From Steromphala cineraria (taxonomy: Eukaryota; Mollusca; Gastropoda; Trochida; Trochidae): 64,000 nucleotides of DNA. Positions 47,426-60,508 of this stretch are shown one piece after another (position 1 is the first letter of the stretch; every line of letters starts with the position of its first letter). The position numbers and the translations under genes were made by a program. The notes beneath the pieces are model-generated. The model was given only the letters and a program-made list of their open reading frames with translations. It did not search any database and was not told where the DNA came from. Where the stretch lies: the NCBI GenBank assembly GCA_916613615.1, contig OU744727.1:1580593-1644592 (forward strand), written 5' to 3'.

Positions 47426-50400
47426 CTGAAAATGAAAGAGATAGTCAGCACATTTACTTATGAAAGACAAACAATAAACATTTCATTTTCATGGCTTTCA
47501 AATTTATCAACATTTTCATTACAAAGTGGGAAATTTCACATTACCAAACGAAAACATGTTGTATTAAAGAAAAAAAATGGACAGAACAAATTGGTTAATT
47601 CTGCTAATGAAATAATTTGGGGGGGTTATTTGAACATATCAGTTTTCGATTTATCTAAGGACTCCTTTTCCATCATTTCTCCAGTGTATTTCAATAGAAG
47701 CTATTAACAGTGTTTTAGTATCAAGGGCCCTTGTGCTTAACTAACCATTGTAATCTCTCCATGTATATAAATCCTATTACACCCCTGATCTGGATTTGTT
47801 CTTGAAACATTTTGTTGAATACAGGTTATAAAAGTTCTGGTGTTGTACTTGAGTAAGTTGGTTTATAATCTGTGCTGACACAAGTTCAAAATTTGTACAT
47901 AAACATTCAAAATTGACAACAAAAGTAGAATTAATTGTGAAATTAATAATGAAACCAAGCCTTAAGTTAGCCTTCTATTCAGAAGTCAAAATGATATCAT
48001 ACACAATATTATTTTTTATATCATAACCAATAAAATTTCAGGGTATTCAGGTTTATATTATTGTTATCAATTAGCAGAATTTGAAACACAGATTAAATTT
48101 TCAAACCACTATTTTTTTACTTTTTTGTACTACTATATCAATTCAATGTCCCAATATAATACAAATGAAACACAATAAAAGACCAACATGGAATTAGCCT
48201 AATGCTTGACCTATTATCTGACCTCAGCCAAGTCAACACAAGCCATGCGAACTATCATGTACAATCACATCAACACAAGATCAAAGTCACAAACTTCATA
48301 CAAGACCAGCATGTCCAACAATATCAGGATAATCCTAACATGCTACAGGCTCGGGCTGAATGTACAACAAGCGGGTGAAGCCCCTACACTAGCCGTGAGC
48401 TTGCCCCTTCACTCTCAATCATACACACAGCCCCTGTCTTGTCTACTCTCCATACATCTTCACTTTCTCTCCCATTTGCTTTTCCCTCTCCCTCTGATTT
48501 CCAAATTCATGCCGCTTGTCAGTCACTTTTACAATTCTTTTCATTCATCCTTCTCTGTTCTCTTTTCATGTTACTGAAATAACATTTATGCCTTACATTT
48601 GTCATAAATTTAAATTGCCTCATATAATCAATTGATACTGGTTATTTCACAATACTCTCATAGTTAGGTAGTGCTGTTGTTAATAATAAAATGGTAGACT
48701 GTCCAAATTGTACTTGAAATGATCAAGATGCCGGGATGTCACTTTTTTAATGTTTTTGTATGTATTTTCAAAAAGATGTTTTAGCGTGAAAAACATTCGG
48801 TGACCCCCTATTATTATTATTGCATTTGTTTTTTATTCAAATGAGCACATTGAATGAAGTTATTAGCAATATGTAAAATCTGTTTAAAAAATCCTGTGGA
48901 ATACGCAAAAAACTATAATAAAATCTAGTTATTCTTTAGAAAATGTTTATTTAATTTTGTTTTTGCTAACATTGTCCCTATTTTTCAAAATATATGTTCC
49001 CTAGGCATCACTGTACATATTTGAAATGTGTTACTTAGATATTATAGCATGGTTAGTACAGTCAACAGCCAACAAAATTTAAGGCCTTTTTAGGGCCTTT
49101 TTAAGGCTTGAAAACCATAATATAAGGCTTAATTGTCGATTAATAACACGATATTTATGAAAGAGAAAATGCATCTGCACAGCTTTGCAAATATACATGT
49201 GGCACTGTTCAAGAGATAGGATGTTGAGACATAAAAAATCAACTTATAAAACCTGAATGATAAAATTGTTATCTTCACGGAGGTCGTATAAACAAGAACA
49301 TTTAAAAATGCAAGTGAAGTTATTTCACAGGTGCAAAATCCCTATTGCTAAATTTAAGGCCTTTTTAAGGCTTTGTGTCTAAATTCCAGGCCTTTTTAAG
49401 GCCTGTGCGCACCTTGTATAGTTAGTTTATTCATAGAAAGCGTGGGCTTTATCAAAGAACTCAAAAGTGGTAAGAAACAGCGTAATTTGCTAACAGCAGT
49501 AATATAACCAATGCTGATAACTCCACACAAAAATCTACGACCCCCAATTTTTTTTACATTTATTAAAAAATACCCAATAAACTTGCTATTTTGAAACTAC
49601 GAAGAAATTCTAAAATATTCTATTTTTTCATCCCATCTTTCATTAATTAATCTTATCCAATTTCCCTATATTTTATCCCTACTCTTTATGCACTCTATCT
49701 CTCCCACCTGACTGGCCAGCAAATGAGGTATGAGGTTTCAGTGGTATATAATACACAAGAGCTTGAGCCAATCACACAGGTCAATGGTTACTCCATGTAC
49801 AGGGATCAAGTGGACTACAGGAAATGGCACTTAGAGGATATTTACACAACTGAAACCAGATCCACATACAACAAAGTCAAACTTTGTGATAACAAATCTC
49901 AGGAATTATTCTACTGTTATTGAGCAAAAAAGGACTCTTCTTGATAACTAATTTTAATTCAAGAGCAACAAAATTTCTAAACATCCCATAAAAAAAACAA
50001 TTCAAAATTTATTTTATTTTTACATTGATTTAATTTTTACAAATAAAATGCAAATAACATCAAGAAAAGTTTATGACTAAAAGATTAAAATTAGCTTTGA
50101 ACATTGAGAGCACAATTAGAGTGAGTGAATGTTTTACGCCGCTTGGGCAATATTTCAGCCATCAGTTGCGTGGGAGAGAGAGCACAATTAGCAAAAACTG
50201 GTCAATAATTAGATCTGCTGTAAGCAATCAACTCTGAATCTTAAAAATGTCCATAAAGGCCAGCAGAGGGAAGGAGCAACAACAGTTGCTAGGATAATAC
50301 AGGGGCAACATGGAGTCAGTGAGCGGGTCATCACACATCAATATCCCTCTCAATTATTCATCAGGTTTGCAGATCTAGTCCAAGTCTTGGATGATGAAGA

Positions 50401-51888
50401 CAATAAAGTCCTGTACTGGCAGCCAATTATCAACACAAGGTGGGATAACTAAACCATCTGTTACGTCAATCTTCATGTAACCTCTTGCAGAGTGTAAGGT
50501 GCTATGTTTTCTCTACACAATTGGAAAGAATTGTTTGCCTTTAACAATTTGTTTTAGTTTGCCAATCAAGTACAAACCGATCAATAATCATATCATAACA
50601 CCTGAAAAAATTCTTTTTACTACATAATTTTAAGCAAGTAGTGATTTTTGTGTGACTTGAGGTTTTTTACATCATTTGTTAAGTTCTAGAATACTTATGA
50701 AGAAGAGGAAACAGAACCATGTTATAAACTAGGCCAAACTAATTATCAAAAAGTTTACATTTAACATTTGTTTTTTTGGTTCTTAAAATTATTATCACAT
50801 TCTAATGATTCACAAAATTCAAATATCTTAAACAAAAACCACAATTGATTAGGAATTTCAATTACCGGGGTACATTATGTTCGAGTTAATTCTGTACTGA
50901 AGAGAACAACCATGCTTATTTTCAACAACAAAGCCTGTACACCATAGCTCGGTTTTAGATTAGATTCAAGCAAGCTACAACAAGACACTGTATACTGCAA
51001 ATAAATTTGCTCGGTGAACAGTATCAACCCAATCAAATAGAGGTAAAGTATGACCCTGTCAACCAAAAAGATATTGCCTTTGCAGTTTGCACACAGCACT
51101 TTCACAGTGTATTTACATGAATAAGATTAGACTTATATGTTAGTAATAAGCAGTTGGTTTGAATGTAACATTTCACTTTATTAAGATTTAGTGGCTTTAC
51201 AAACATTAATATTTCAAAGTTGTTGGCAGAGTTACTAGTGGACAGAATTTAGGGTAGCTTAACACTTTATCTTATTTTTAAAAAGTTCCTTGTTGAAATA
51301 TTTCATAGAAGACAACATTTTATTGAAATTATTATATATTATTTTATTAAATATTAAGATTATAAAAACATTAAACTTTTCTCTTGCAGGAGGAGAAATG
51401 AAAACGGGGATGTTGATGATAATTTCTTGAAATTTTGTCATCTATAAAAAAAAGAGAAGCTGCTATAGAATCTGTTCCATTTGTGGAGGTATAAAGGAAG
51501 AAAGATGAATTTGAAGAAACAAAAATTCTATTTCACACCCAGGGAAGTTTGAATTGGGGTGAGCACATGGTAATATTATTATATAACAACAAAGTTATAT
51601 CTACCTATCATTGGCATCCATCTCCCGATTAGGGTTAGGTTTTACTCTATAGTTTTATTTATATAGTTTCCTTTTATTTCTGCCATTTGTAGATGGTGCT
51701 TATTTGTTTGTAATATCCAAAGAATAAATTAAAATAATTGCAATACTGATATTTCATATTTGAAGCTATAGAATTTCTTTAAAACTATCAAATCAAGGAA
51801 ACATAAAATAGTTAACATCCTTAGTTTATACAAAATTAATAAATAATACAGATATACTGTATTCTTAACGTAGAAAAAATTAACTTAC
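47426..51888 (-). other. CDKL5 first intron (5' UTR intron)
   Basis: Bounded by donor GTAAGT at 51888 and acceptor TTTTCAG at 47426. AT-rich. It contains a dispersed repeat with AAGGCCTTTTTAAGGC motifs at about 49078-49415 and a SINE-like core at 50120-50170. The open frame at 48206-48577 has no recognisable homology. Confidence 0.6.
49078..49415. repeat. Repeat with TTTAAGGCCTTTTTAAGGC ends
   Basis: AAGGCCTTTTTAGGGCC at 49080 and paired TTTAAGGCCTTTTTAAGGC blocks at 49350-49403 bracket about 330 bases, suggesting a small interspersed element. Family not recognised. Confidence 0.4.
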
Positions 51889-52290
51889 CTGTGTCAGCTT
51901 CAATTTCTCAGGCATTTTCAAACACAAGGATAGAGTTTCATTAAAAAAGACGCTCGTTCACTCAGCACTAGTCCTACATGTCATCAACATGTTTTTATCA
52001 ACAACAATCACTGGAATGTTGGCATGTGTCTCACTTTGAATGTATGAAATTCGCCGATTACTTCAAGAAAACACAATGATCGGTTTATATGTTTTTATGA
52101 CGATATGAAAATCCCACAACTTTGTATTTCAAATACAAATGCATTAGTTATCATAACCAAATAAAGGGGATTAACGCCATTATCTCTCGGAAACATGACA
52201 CTTTGGCGTACACGGCCGCCATAATATTTTCCTTGCCAACCTGCCCATAATGCACAGCGCTCACAGCGTACTTCCGTTAAATCATCGAAA
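51889..52290 (-). promoter_or_regulatory. CDKL5 5' non-coding exon and probable TATA-less promoter
   Basis: The exon ends at 51889 with donor GTAAGT; its 5' end is unknown. The minus strand at 52200-52280 is locally GC-richer and holds an ETS-like ACGGAAGT (about 52275) and a YY1-like ATGGCGGC (about 52210), a combination typical of broad housekeeping promoters. No TATA box was seen. Transcription start not determined. Confidence 0.5.
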
Positions 52291-54734
52291 AGCGTGATCC
52301 TCCTAATTAGGAAACGGATCATTTATTCATTTCTCCGTCTCTTTTTTTCCTTTACATGGATTCTTTTTAAATAAACATATATTTATTTATTTGTTTGTTT
52401 GCTTATTTATTCATTTAAAATTATGGGAACATTTATTAATTTTTTTCAAAATATATTTTTATTCATTTGAATTATCTAATTTTTTTTAAGAGTGATTCTA
52501 GAAGTTGGTAGTGTAACGAAAACATCAAAATCGACTCTAAGGCTTTCAGATAGAAGAACTCTCATTCAATCACACACAAAAATCATGGATGAAAAGATTA
52601 AACAACTCTGATTCAAAAATAAAGACACTGCTACAAGGGGGCATTAAAGGTAATATATAGACACATATACAAACATGTGAAACACACATAACCGAATCTG
52701 TAATAACAACCCGAACAGATCACTTTTGGGGAGATACATTAACATCGTGGGGCAATTTTTTTAACAAAAAAAGGTCAAAACGCTAAAAACGCCGACGATG
52801 TGTTATCACAACCCATATGGCAAAATGAAAATCTCAAGATAGGTGGAAGACTATGTATTTTTAACAGTGTCTCATAAGCCAATTATTTGGCTGGATGAAA
52901 TGTTATACCCTATGTTTTACAACTGATGTTTTAGCTGTAACATATCATGTGACACTTAAATACAATATTTCTGTCTGTCTGTCTGTCTGTCTCAAAGAAG
53001 GACGGTCTACATTGGCCTTTCCAAAGATACATCCAACTCACGCACATGCTCACTCACTCATATCTGAGTGAGAAGGCAATACTCTAACAAACATTGATGT
53101 AACAACTGTTGGGGTAGGTTGAAACAATGCTTGGGGCCGGTTGTAACATTAATACAAATGATAATGATTCAGATAAAGGGACATTAATTAAACATAACAG
53201 TACAAAAAAACAAACATGATGAAACAAATGGCATATACATTTTGACTTCTTGTCATATCTTTGATTTGAAAAAGTCGACGTACAACATACGCCTAGTGTT
53301 TCCAGGGGAAAACGAGAAATCAAAAATGTACAATCTCTATCAGGTTGTAGTTCTATACATCCGATGTATAGATCCCGAGAATCACGATAGAAGCTCGATC
53401 AGTAGATGTGGTCAGAGTTATCAGAGTCACAATTCTGACAAAAAGGGCTTGTTTTTGTTGTGCATTCGTGATGCGCTCATTTTGTACAGTCCACATGCAC
53501 ACTGTACTCACACCTCCCCAGGCCTACTGCAAGAATATGGATCTACCCAATCAAAACAATATTATTCATCTTCATCTGATGAATTTATTTATTACTGCTT
53601 CATTTAGTTTAGATGCACTGTCTTTTAATTGTAACTAGCTATTTTCATTTTCCTGACATCACCATATACCCCCCCCCCCCCCCATAAAAAAAACGCGCTA
53701 CAATCCCTTTAAGAAAATTATTGGGTTTTTCGAGAGCTATTTTGAGGATATATAAATTATATCAGTCTAACATCACCATGCGAATGTCATTGGCGGTGAA
53801 ATATATGTGATATTCCATATACCACATGTTTGGATAGGTTGTAACACTGTTCCAACCTATCCAAGTTACAATGTTACAACCTGCCCCAAACCGTGTATAC
53901 ATACATTTACACCCGCCATGAATTCAGTGAAGGTCAGAGAAAAGTAGCCCAATTGAGACGAATCTAAACGTGAGGGGGATAGGTGTTGTTATCCACAGAT
54001 ATCTAACCTCCGCAATTATTATGGATACACAGAGTTTAACAGACATTATTCAATATACGGGCCCAAAACGTTGTAACATATATATAATAATGTTCAAAGA
54101 AAATGATACTTGCTGCCAAATGAATTATAGACCATGTGGCAAAAAATTAAAAGGAGATGTGTTTATAGTTTTCCGACGTCTTTCTAGAGCCTAAAGGTGA
54201 TTCGATCATTTTCGATATATACTGTCACCAATGTTTTTTTTATATCTTTTTAATGTGATAAGCTTTGAAATTTTCAAAACAGGGTTCTATTTTGAAGAGA
54301 TTTATCATTGCAACGCATCTAAGAAGTTGGTTCATTGGTGAAGTTAGGAAAAAGCCACGTGGTAACATTTGGATAAATATGGTACATATGGTACCCATAA
54401 TAACCCATGTACGGTGCAAAATGGGACACTTTCCTACCTACCTAATATTTTGTTATTACACATGGGTGATAACAGTGATGATAAATTATGATAAAATGAT
54501 TCGATTCTTTAACTATTCAAAGTTTTCCCTACTAAATTATTACTGAAACGTTCTCGTTCACCAAAGTCGTTACTGAATATCCTGTCTCATTTTCAAAATT
54601 GTTGATTAGTACGAAAATGCTTCTGCGTCAGTTTTTAATTAAAGCATTGTTCATTTTTAATAAGTCTGCTAATCAAAGGGAATTAATAGCCTGGTAATGT
54701 TGCTCATATTATTTGCGGAGTGGTTCTTTAGCAG

Positions 54735-54925
54735 GCCCGTAGCACCAATTTCAGTTGTGTGGGGGCCGAGATATTGAAATTCTCTGCTCAGTAGGGGGGG
54801 GGGGGGAGGGGGGGGGTACATTCCTAAGGGCAGAGACTTAGCCGAATACAATTTTCCTCGTTCAGTGGGGGGCCGAAGTTTCGAACTTTTATGCTCAGTG
54901 GGGGGGGGGGGGGGGGGGGGGTAGA
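54735..54925. repeat. G-run repeat: two diverged copies with G13/G9 and G22 tracts
   Basis: Two related units (GGGGGCCGAGATATTGAAATT; GGGGGCCGAAGTTTCGAACTT) each end in CTCAGT(A)GGGG. G runs lie at 54794-54806, 54808-54816 and 54900-54921. A minus-strand frame with two proline runs comes from these tracts and is not a gene. Confidence 0.7.
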
Positions 54926-54964
54926 CTTGAACCATTGAACCCCAAGCCCCCCGCTAACTACGGG

Positions 54965-55400
54965 CCTGTTCAGAACACCTTTCCTTTCAGTTTGATTCAA
55001 AAATTCAAAATCTCCGGGAAAGCTCTAGCCATTCAATGTTACCCATCCTACTTTCTAAATGAATGTTATGAATTTTTACCTTCTGGACGTCGTTTCAAAA
55101 TTTGGCATTCCAAAACTAATAGAAGTACAAAATCATTTGTTCCATACAGTATCAAGATTTTAAATGTACATACAAAATTGTAAGTCTAACAAACCGTCGC
55201 ACTGTAATCATAAATGTATTGTTCAATGTAACACCCTTAATTGTTTATAATGCTTAATATAATTACTGCTTGTAGAGCAAAATGTATGTGTTGTATATAT
55301 TTTATATATCTATTTTATTGTGATTTTGAAAGCTCTTTGAATGTAAAGCAAATTTCCCCGCGGGGATAACAAAGTTTATCTTATCTTATCTTATCTTATT
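54965..55400 (+). mobile_element. Non-LTR retrotransposon (LINE) 3' end, 5'-truncated
   Basis: A short frame encodes LPSGRRFKIWHSKTNRSTKS followed by FVPYSIKILN. This is the GRR-x-TNR-x-SF(I/V)P-x-I-LN pattern typical of the last residues of LINE reverse-transcriptase ORFs. A 3' UTR follows, ending CCCCGCGGGGATAACAAAG and a (TTATC)n tail at 55376-55399. Truncation and the simple-repeat tail fit target-primed reverse transcription. The CR1/L2/Jockey-type clade is not resolved. The 5' limit is approximate. Confidence 0.75.
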
Positions 55401-55597
55401 AAACTGATGTATGTGGTGTGTATCCTTCCTGCGTGCAATTTGTTCAACACCGTCATAACCCGCTTCTCGGATACAATTAAATTAGCAGTTCACTCTACTA
55501 GCGATGTGGGTCAACAGTTGTTTCGTCCTTACGGTTTTGCACGTCATAAATTACCAATCAGAGATATCAGAGAGAGAGTGACCAATGCGCAACGGTA

Positions 55598-56062
55598 AAA
55601 GAGCCACTTCATCATATATTTTTGCTTTGATAGTAGCGTAAATGACCTAAGTAATTATGTAAATTCAAAATATTCCACATACCAATCCTTAAATGGCAAT
55701 TATATGATAAATACTTGTTTCCAATGAACATTTTAAAACAGCCATATGTATGGCGAGGAAGCAAAATTCACACTTCAATTTTCACATTGATGATAGTTGT
55801 ATAGCTTATCAAACAGAACCACCTCGTAACTGTCATCCTGACTACTTTAGATAAGTTTCCAAAATGACATTTGACTGATTGACGATTTTCTTTGTCCAGT
55901 TTTCGATCATTATCACGACTTTATGCCTTCCTTATGTTACTATTCAATGTCGATTGAGGAAAAAAATGACATTTTCCTGCAACAGTCGATGCTTCTCGAT
56001 CGAATAACACTATTGATTAAGTTTGGCATACTTGACCCACATAACTCGCGAAGTGGCTCTTT
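55598..56062. repeat. Possible short inverted-repeat element
   Basis: AAAGAGCCACTTC (55598-55610) and its exact complement (56050-56062) bracket about 440 bases. No clear target-site duplication; could be chance. Confidence 0.3.
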
Positions 56063-59000
56063 AGAACACTAAAGTCGTATAAAAATTAACGGGAGACGAC
56101 AATTTGTTACGTTTTTACTTCGCGTTACAAGACGCTACTATTAAAACTATTAAACTGTGTTACCAAAAAGTGTAAATGATATTAAAACGATTATTGTTAT
56201 CTTTTTAGTTTTTGGCCTCTTGTCTTGTCGTTAATTCAACTACAAGATAACATTCCTATCTCACTCATTACTATACATGTGATGATGACGTGCTTTTATA
56301 AGAAAATAGTCAACACTTCTTACCTTGGCAACTCTCTTTTGAAACAAACGCAATCAAGTGCATATCAACACCACAGTAAAGTACATATTTTACGTGCGCT
56401 TCATAAAGTCTTCAAAGCATCTCAACGCATTTTCAAACACGTTTGTTCACACACGAACTAGGTGCATGCATATCGGACTCAGACAAGGACTCACCGCTGC
56501 TGTAAAAAGAAGTCCGCGTCACACTGCATACAGTTTGTAATTTGTCACACGTGACGACACTTACACACGATCGTGATTATGTATGATTCATCATTAGTTC
56601 CGAGTTTAGAACTTTTTTACAAGATGGGACCACACGATACTAATGATCCATAGAGTATACGACACTCTATGTATTCCCTTGTTCTGAAAACATCTGATTT
56701 TTAACGTAAAACGTTCAAATGCATTCATGAGTCGAACGAATTGCTAAACAACTTGCAGGTTTTTAAGTATTTCAGAACATTACAGTACAGATATTTGCAT
56801 CGGATAAGGCTGGGCTGTAAACCAATCAGCAATCGACACGTATTTCAGGTGCTAGTTCCGCGTGGCAATAAATCGAGACGACACCATTAAGATTGATTTT
56901 TCTGTCTTTTTGCCGGAAAAGAGTGTAGTAGATTCGGTAGAATGATGATTTCAACCTTGGTATAATCGCTCTTCGCCGGTGCTTATGAAAAGTTCGGTGA
57001 CATTCAGTGTTTGGATTCGCACTTACACCACATTCATATTTGTCAATTATTATGCGTTGTTTGAATAACTGACAATTATTCCCTTAGCGAAAACCATATT
57101 ATCCAGTTATGTTGTGTCTCTATTTCCTATATTTAACAACTTGGATGTTATAAAGCATTTAGGTCTAATCTATAACACAGTGTGAAAACTTAAATAGCTA
57201 TGGAGGATTCCTGAATATTCGTTGAAAGATAATAAACGTTTATTGCAGTTGGCTAATGTTTCATTATTTTATTTTATGAGAAAACCCAAACTTGTCAAGT
57301 AAATTCGTTAATCAAGTACGGCTATTAACATCTTCTCACGTCAAGCTAAAACAGTATCGACATAACCTTTATTCAAATTAAAGTTTGAAATATTTTCATT
57401 TTGGGTTGGATGTTACTATTGGCAAAAAATAAAAGCCCATTGTCTATTTTGTAATATTTGTTGAGGAAATAGCTAGGTATTGTTTTCGTTATGGAGTATT
57501 AAAAAAAGCTAGCCGTTCACTGAAATATTGAAAAAATTGTAACCGAACATTATGGTCATTCGAATTTAAAATTTTTTTTTATTTACAATGTATGATGTTT
57601 TTTCCACATAGAGAGCTTTGACTCAACATAATATATTCTAAGGGAGATAATTCCTATATAGATTTTAATGACGCTTTGATAAAGTGGAAAGTAGTTGATC
57701 AAGTACTTACTACGGTGACGATAACTTCAATCTATTTCTTAAACACTAAACAGTGGAGTGGAGAATAAACTGCTCCTTAATTTACAACCCCGATCGAGTT
57801 TTGTTGTTGTGTATCACGCATAATCTCTAAGAATGACAAATATAAAACGTCTCAAATATGAAAATAAGTTGATGTTAGTAAGTAAGGCTAGATTGGAACA
57901 TGCAACCCCAGATTGTTTACTCAGCGCTTCAACCACTAAGATACCATTGACTAAATGAAGAAGAAACCTAGTTTGTCAGTTAGAAACGTGATTTCTCTCT
58001 GGGTAGAGCAGGAAGCACAAGGGAAGCACGATCTACATGTACACACGTGTAATGCGGGGTATTGGTTGTCAAGCGCATCGTCGGCTCGTGAAAGAATGGC
58101 AATCACCTTCAAACGAGTCCTAAGGTCGAGTCCTTTATCCGACGAATAAGCTCATTAAATGTTCGAACCATTTCATAAAATGTGAGATGATGACAAATTC
58201 CACTTTCATGAAGTCATATTATTAATAGGATGGAGAATGCATTTGGAATCGTGAATTCGCAGAAATAGACAAATCACAAATCCACTCCTCGCGTTTTCTT
58301 TATTACATAACTTGCGCCCCCGTTACATATAAGAATTCCCATATTCAAATATTGTTATGGTCAATTGAATCATTATGAATAAAATCAAAATTTCAAAATT
58401 CCTTTGTAAGTAAGTAGTCCCATTTCTTGTCTGTAATATTGGCTTTGACAAAATTTCAAACAAATAGTTATATTTTGAACTGATACATGGTAATTTGTTG
58501 TAAATGATAACACAGCTTGAGTATTCCTTAACTACTTTAAAGTAGTATATAAAAAGGAGCGATTTTGTGAGAAGAACATGATATGTTTATCTTTAACTGT
58601 TGTCTCAATGTTATTAACACAGTGTTATAAAATAAACGGTTTTATCCGGCAAACATGCAAAAGCAACACCTTTTTAATTTATGTAAAATTTATTCATATA
58701 TAAAGCAATTCGCATGAATATAAAACTAAATCGTTTGTACAAAATGAAGAATCGTAACATGTATGGCGATGAATAAATAAGTTTAGTCAAAATCTACATG
58801 AACATATACACATATCATCATTGCAAGATTGTCACATATCAATATACAAATGCATATAAAATTTCGAAATATTTGGATAAAGTTAACGTCAGCAGCGAAT
58901 TCGACGACAACTTCTGAATGCCTCTCTCAAATTGGTATTTTAAGATGACAAAATTTGAATCGAATTTGTACTATGTTCATATACACTAAACAGGCATGTT

Positions 59001-59790
59001 TCAAGATTCAATAATTTGATAAGACGTGAACTTCACCCAAGAGCAACAGTCGTTTATTTAATGATAAAATGTTAACCTTGTTCACTATTATATTAGCAGT
59101 TTCATTTCCATAAATTGCTAACGTTTATTTTGCTCCGATGATGTGTTTGACGGAAAAATCACCTTTAGTCATTTTTTATTTTTATTTAATTAGTTATTTC
59201 TTAATTTCACAACTCATGAATTCAAAACATGTTGAAAACGAATAATTCTGCTTCCCCTTTTAACTCTCTTCGTGCCGAGAGCCAAGTAAGTCGCTAGCAT
59301 TCATTGTTTGGTTGTAAGCAAGAAGAAATCGAGCGACACCTGAATGAGGTTATATAACTTATTTGTATTGGAAAAATACACGAGTAATGCCGATGAAAGA
59401 CTTTGTATTACTATCAACGAAATGATGCAGTAATATTGTTATTATATCCCCTTCCCAATACAAATTATGTTACTACTGTAATCAGACTTAATATGACAGT
59501 GGATAATCCATACAAATGATGTACCGTAGTATTGTTGTTGTCACATCTATAATTTACATTCGATCAGAAAACCAAAAAATGCACATGTATACTTGTGCTT
59601 GCACTTGCTTGTCATTTGCCAGCAAGGTTTGATTTTCATTGCTAGCTAAAGTCAGCCACTGTTTCGAATGATATATTTCAGTGTATCAGAAAACGCCGGT
59701 GGAAGTTAAATGGCACGTAAATATATCTTTGTAAGGAATCATCACAGATAGTTTCAGTATGCCCAGAAGCAGTGAGTCACTGGGCCGAGT

Positions 59791-60508
59791 CTATTTGCCA
59801 GTGTTTCCGTCTTCGTCTTTCTTCTGACTGTCTGGGCTGAGTTTCTCTGACTCTACCTCCACGTGCTGTTCTTGCCACATGATGCTCTTGCAGTAGCCAG
59901 TCACCCGGATGACCATCGTGCGTCCGCCGTCTTCGAATGTAACCATTTCGCAATCCTCTGGAAGACGACCACGGAACGGCGCCTCCAGATTCATGACGGC
60001 GCCCGTTGAAATGATTTTGTCATTTTTGTCTTTGATAACAAACGGCAATCGCCTTCTGTTGACTTCCTTTTGTTTGTCGTAACTCATTTTGTTAACCACA
60101 ACAAAATCAGACGTTGTTTTCTTCTCCATGACTTTCACCTGTGCTTTTGTCTTCTCGCCCATGTCTACGGAAATTTCCGAGTTCACGTTCCACGACATTT
60201 TCGACTCAAAGCTTTTGCTGTTAGTCTTCTCGGTGGCGACCTCTCCGCTAACTCCCGCGCTGAGTTTCAACACGTCTGGGATCCCGATCTCGATGCTGCT
60301 CTCGGCGCCATAGGTGTAGCTCTCTGTGAACTCGAATGTAGCAGACGATACGGTTTCCCGCTCGGCAGTGAAACTGAAGTTCTGAGGTCGGCCTGTATTG
60401 TTGACGTAGTCTGCATAGTGCATGACAACCGGTTCTTCCGGTTCCGTCTCGATCTCCCAGGATCTCGGCTTCCATTCAGTGTCGGCTGTTTTCTCCAGGT
60501 ATTCCCAT
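59791..60508 (-). CDS. Aerolysin-like protein, exon 2
   Basis: 718 bases ending in TAG (59793-59791). It contains the whole Ser/Thr-rich barrel-forming region. GC content of about 50% contrasts with the AT-rich flanks. Minus-strand AATAAA candidates lie downstream near 59053 and 59175. Confidence 0.8.

Larger units (their letters stand above)
47417..51915 (-). promoter_or_regulatory. Spliced upstream ORF in the CDKL5 5' UTR
   Basis: ATG at 51915-51913 (A at -3), nine codons to the donor at 51889, then GAA ACT TGA at 47425-47417 in the next exon, giving an 11-codon uORF. It ends 21 bases before the main ATG, which has a weak context. Such uORFs commonly reduce translation of the main frame. 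This depends on the predicted 5' splice. Confidence 0.6.
52290..59790. other. Intergenic region
   Basis: No protein gene supported. Contents: (CTGT)n at 52971-52993, a 10-bp-arm hairpin at 53831-53863 (GGATAGGTT/AACCTATCC), C16 at 53669-53684, long G runs at 54794-54921, a LINE 3' end, a 13-bp inverted pair at 55598/56062, a tRNA-like SINE remnant near 57890-57955, and a palindrome with a TATA-like box at 58531-58557. Confidence 0.55.

Noticed and set aside
48206..48577. 123-codon plus-strand open frame
   Set aside because: No recognisable domain; Ser/Leu/His-rich composition as expected from AT-rich pyrimidine tracts; inside the CDKL5 first intron.
54669..54935. Proline-run protein on the minus strand
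   Set aside because: The proline codons are G-run complements in a non-coding repeat; no conserved segment or splice context.
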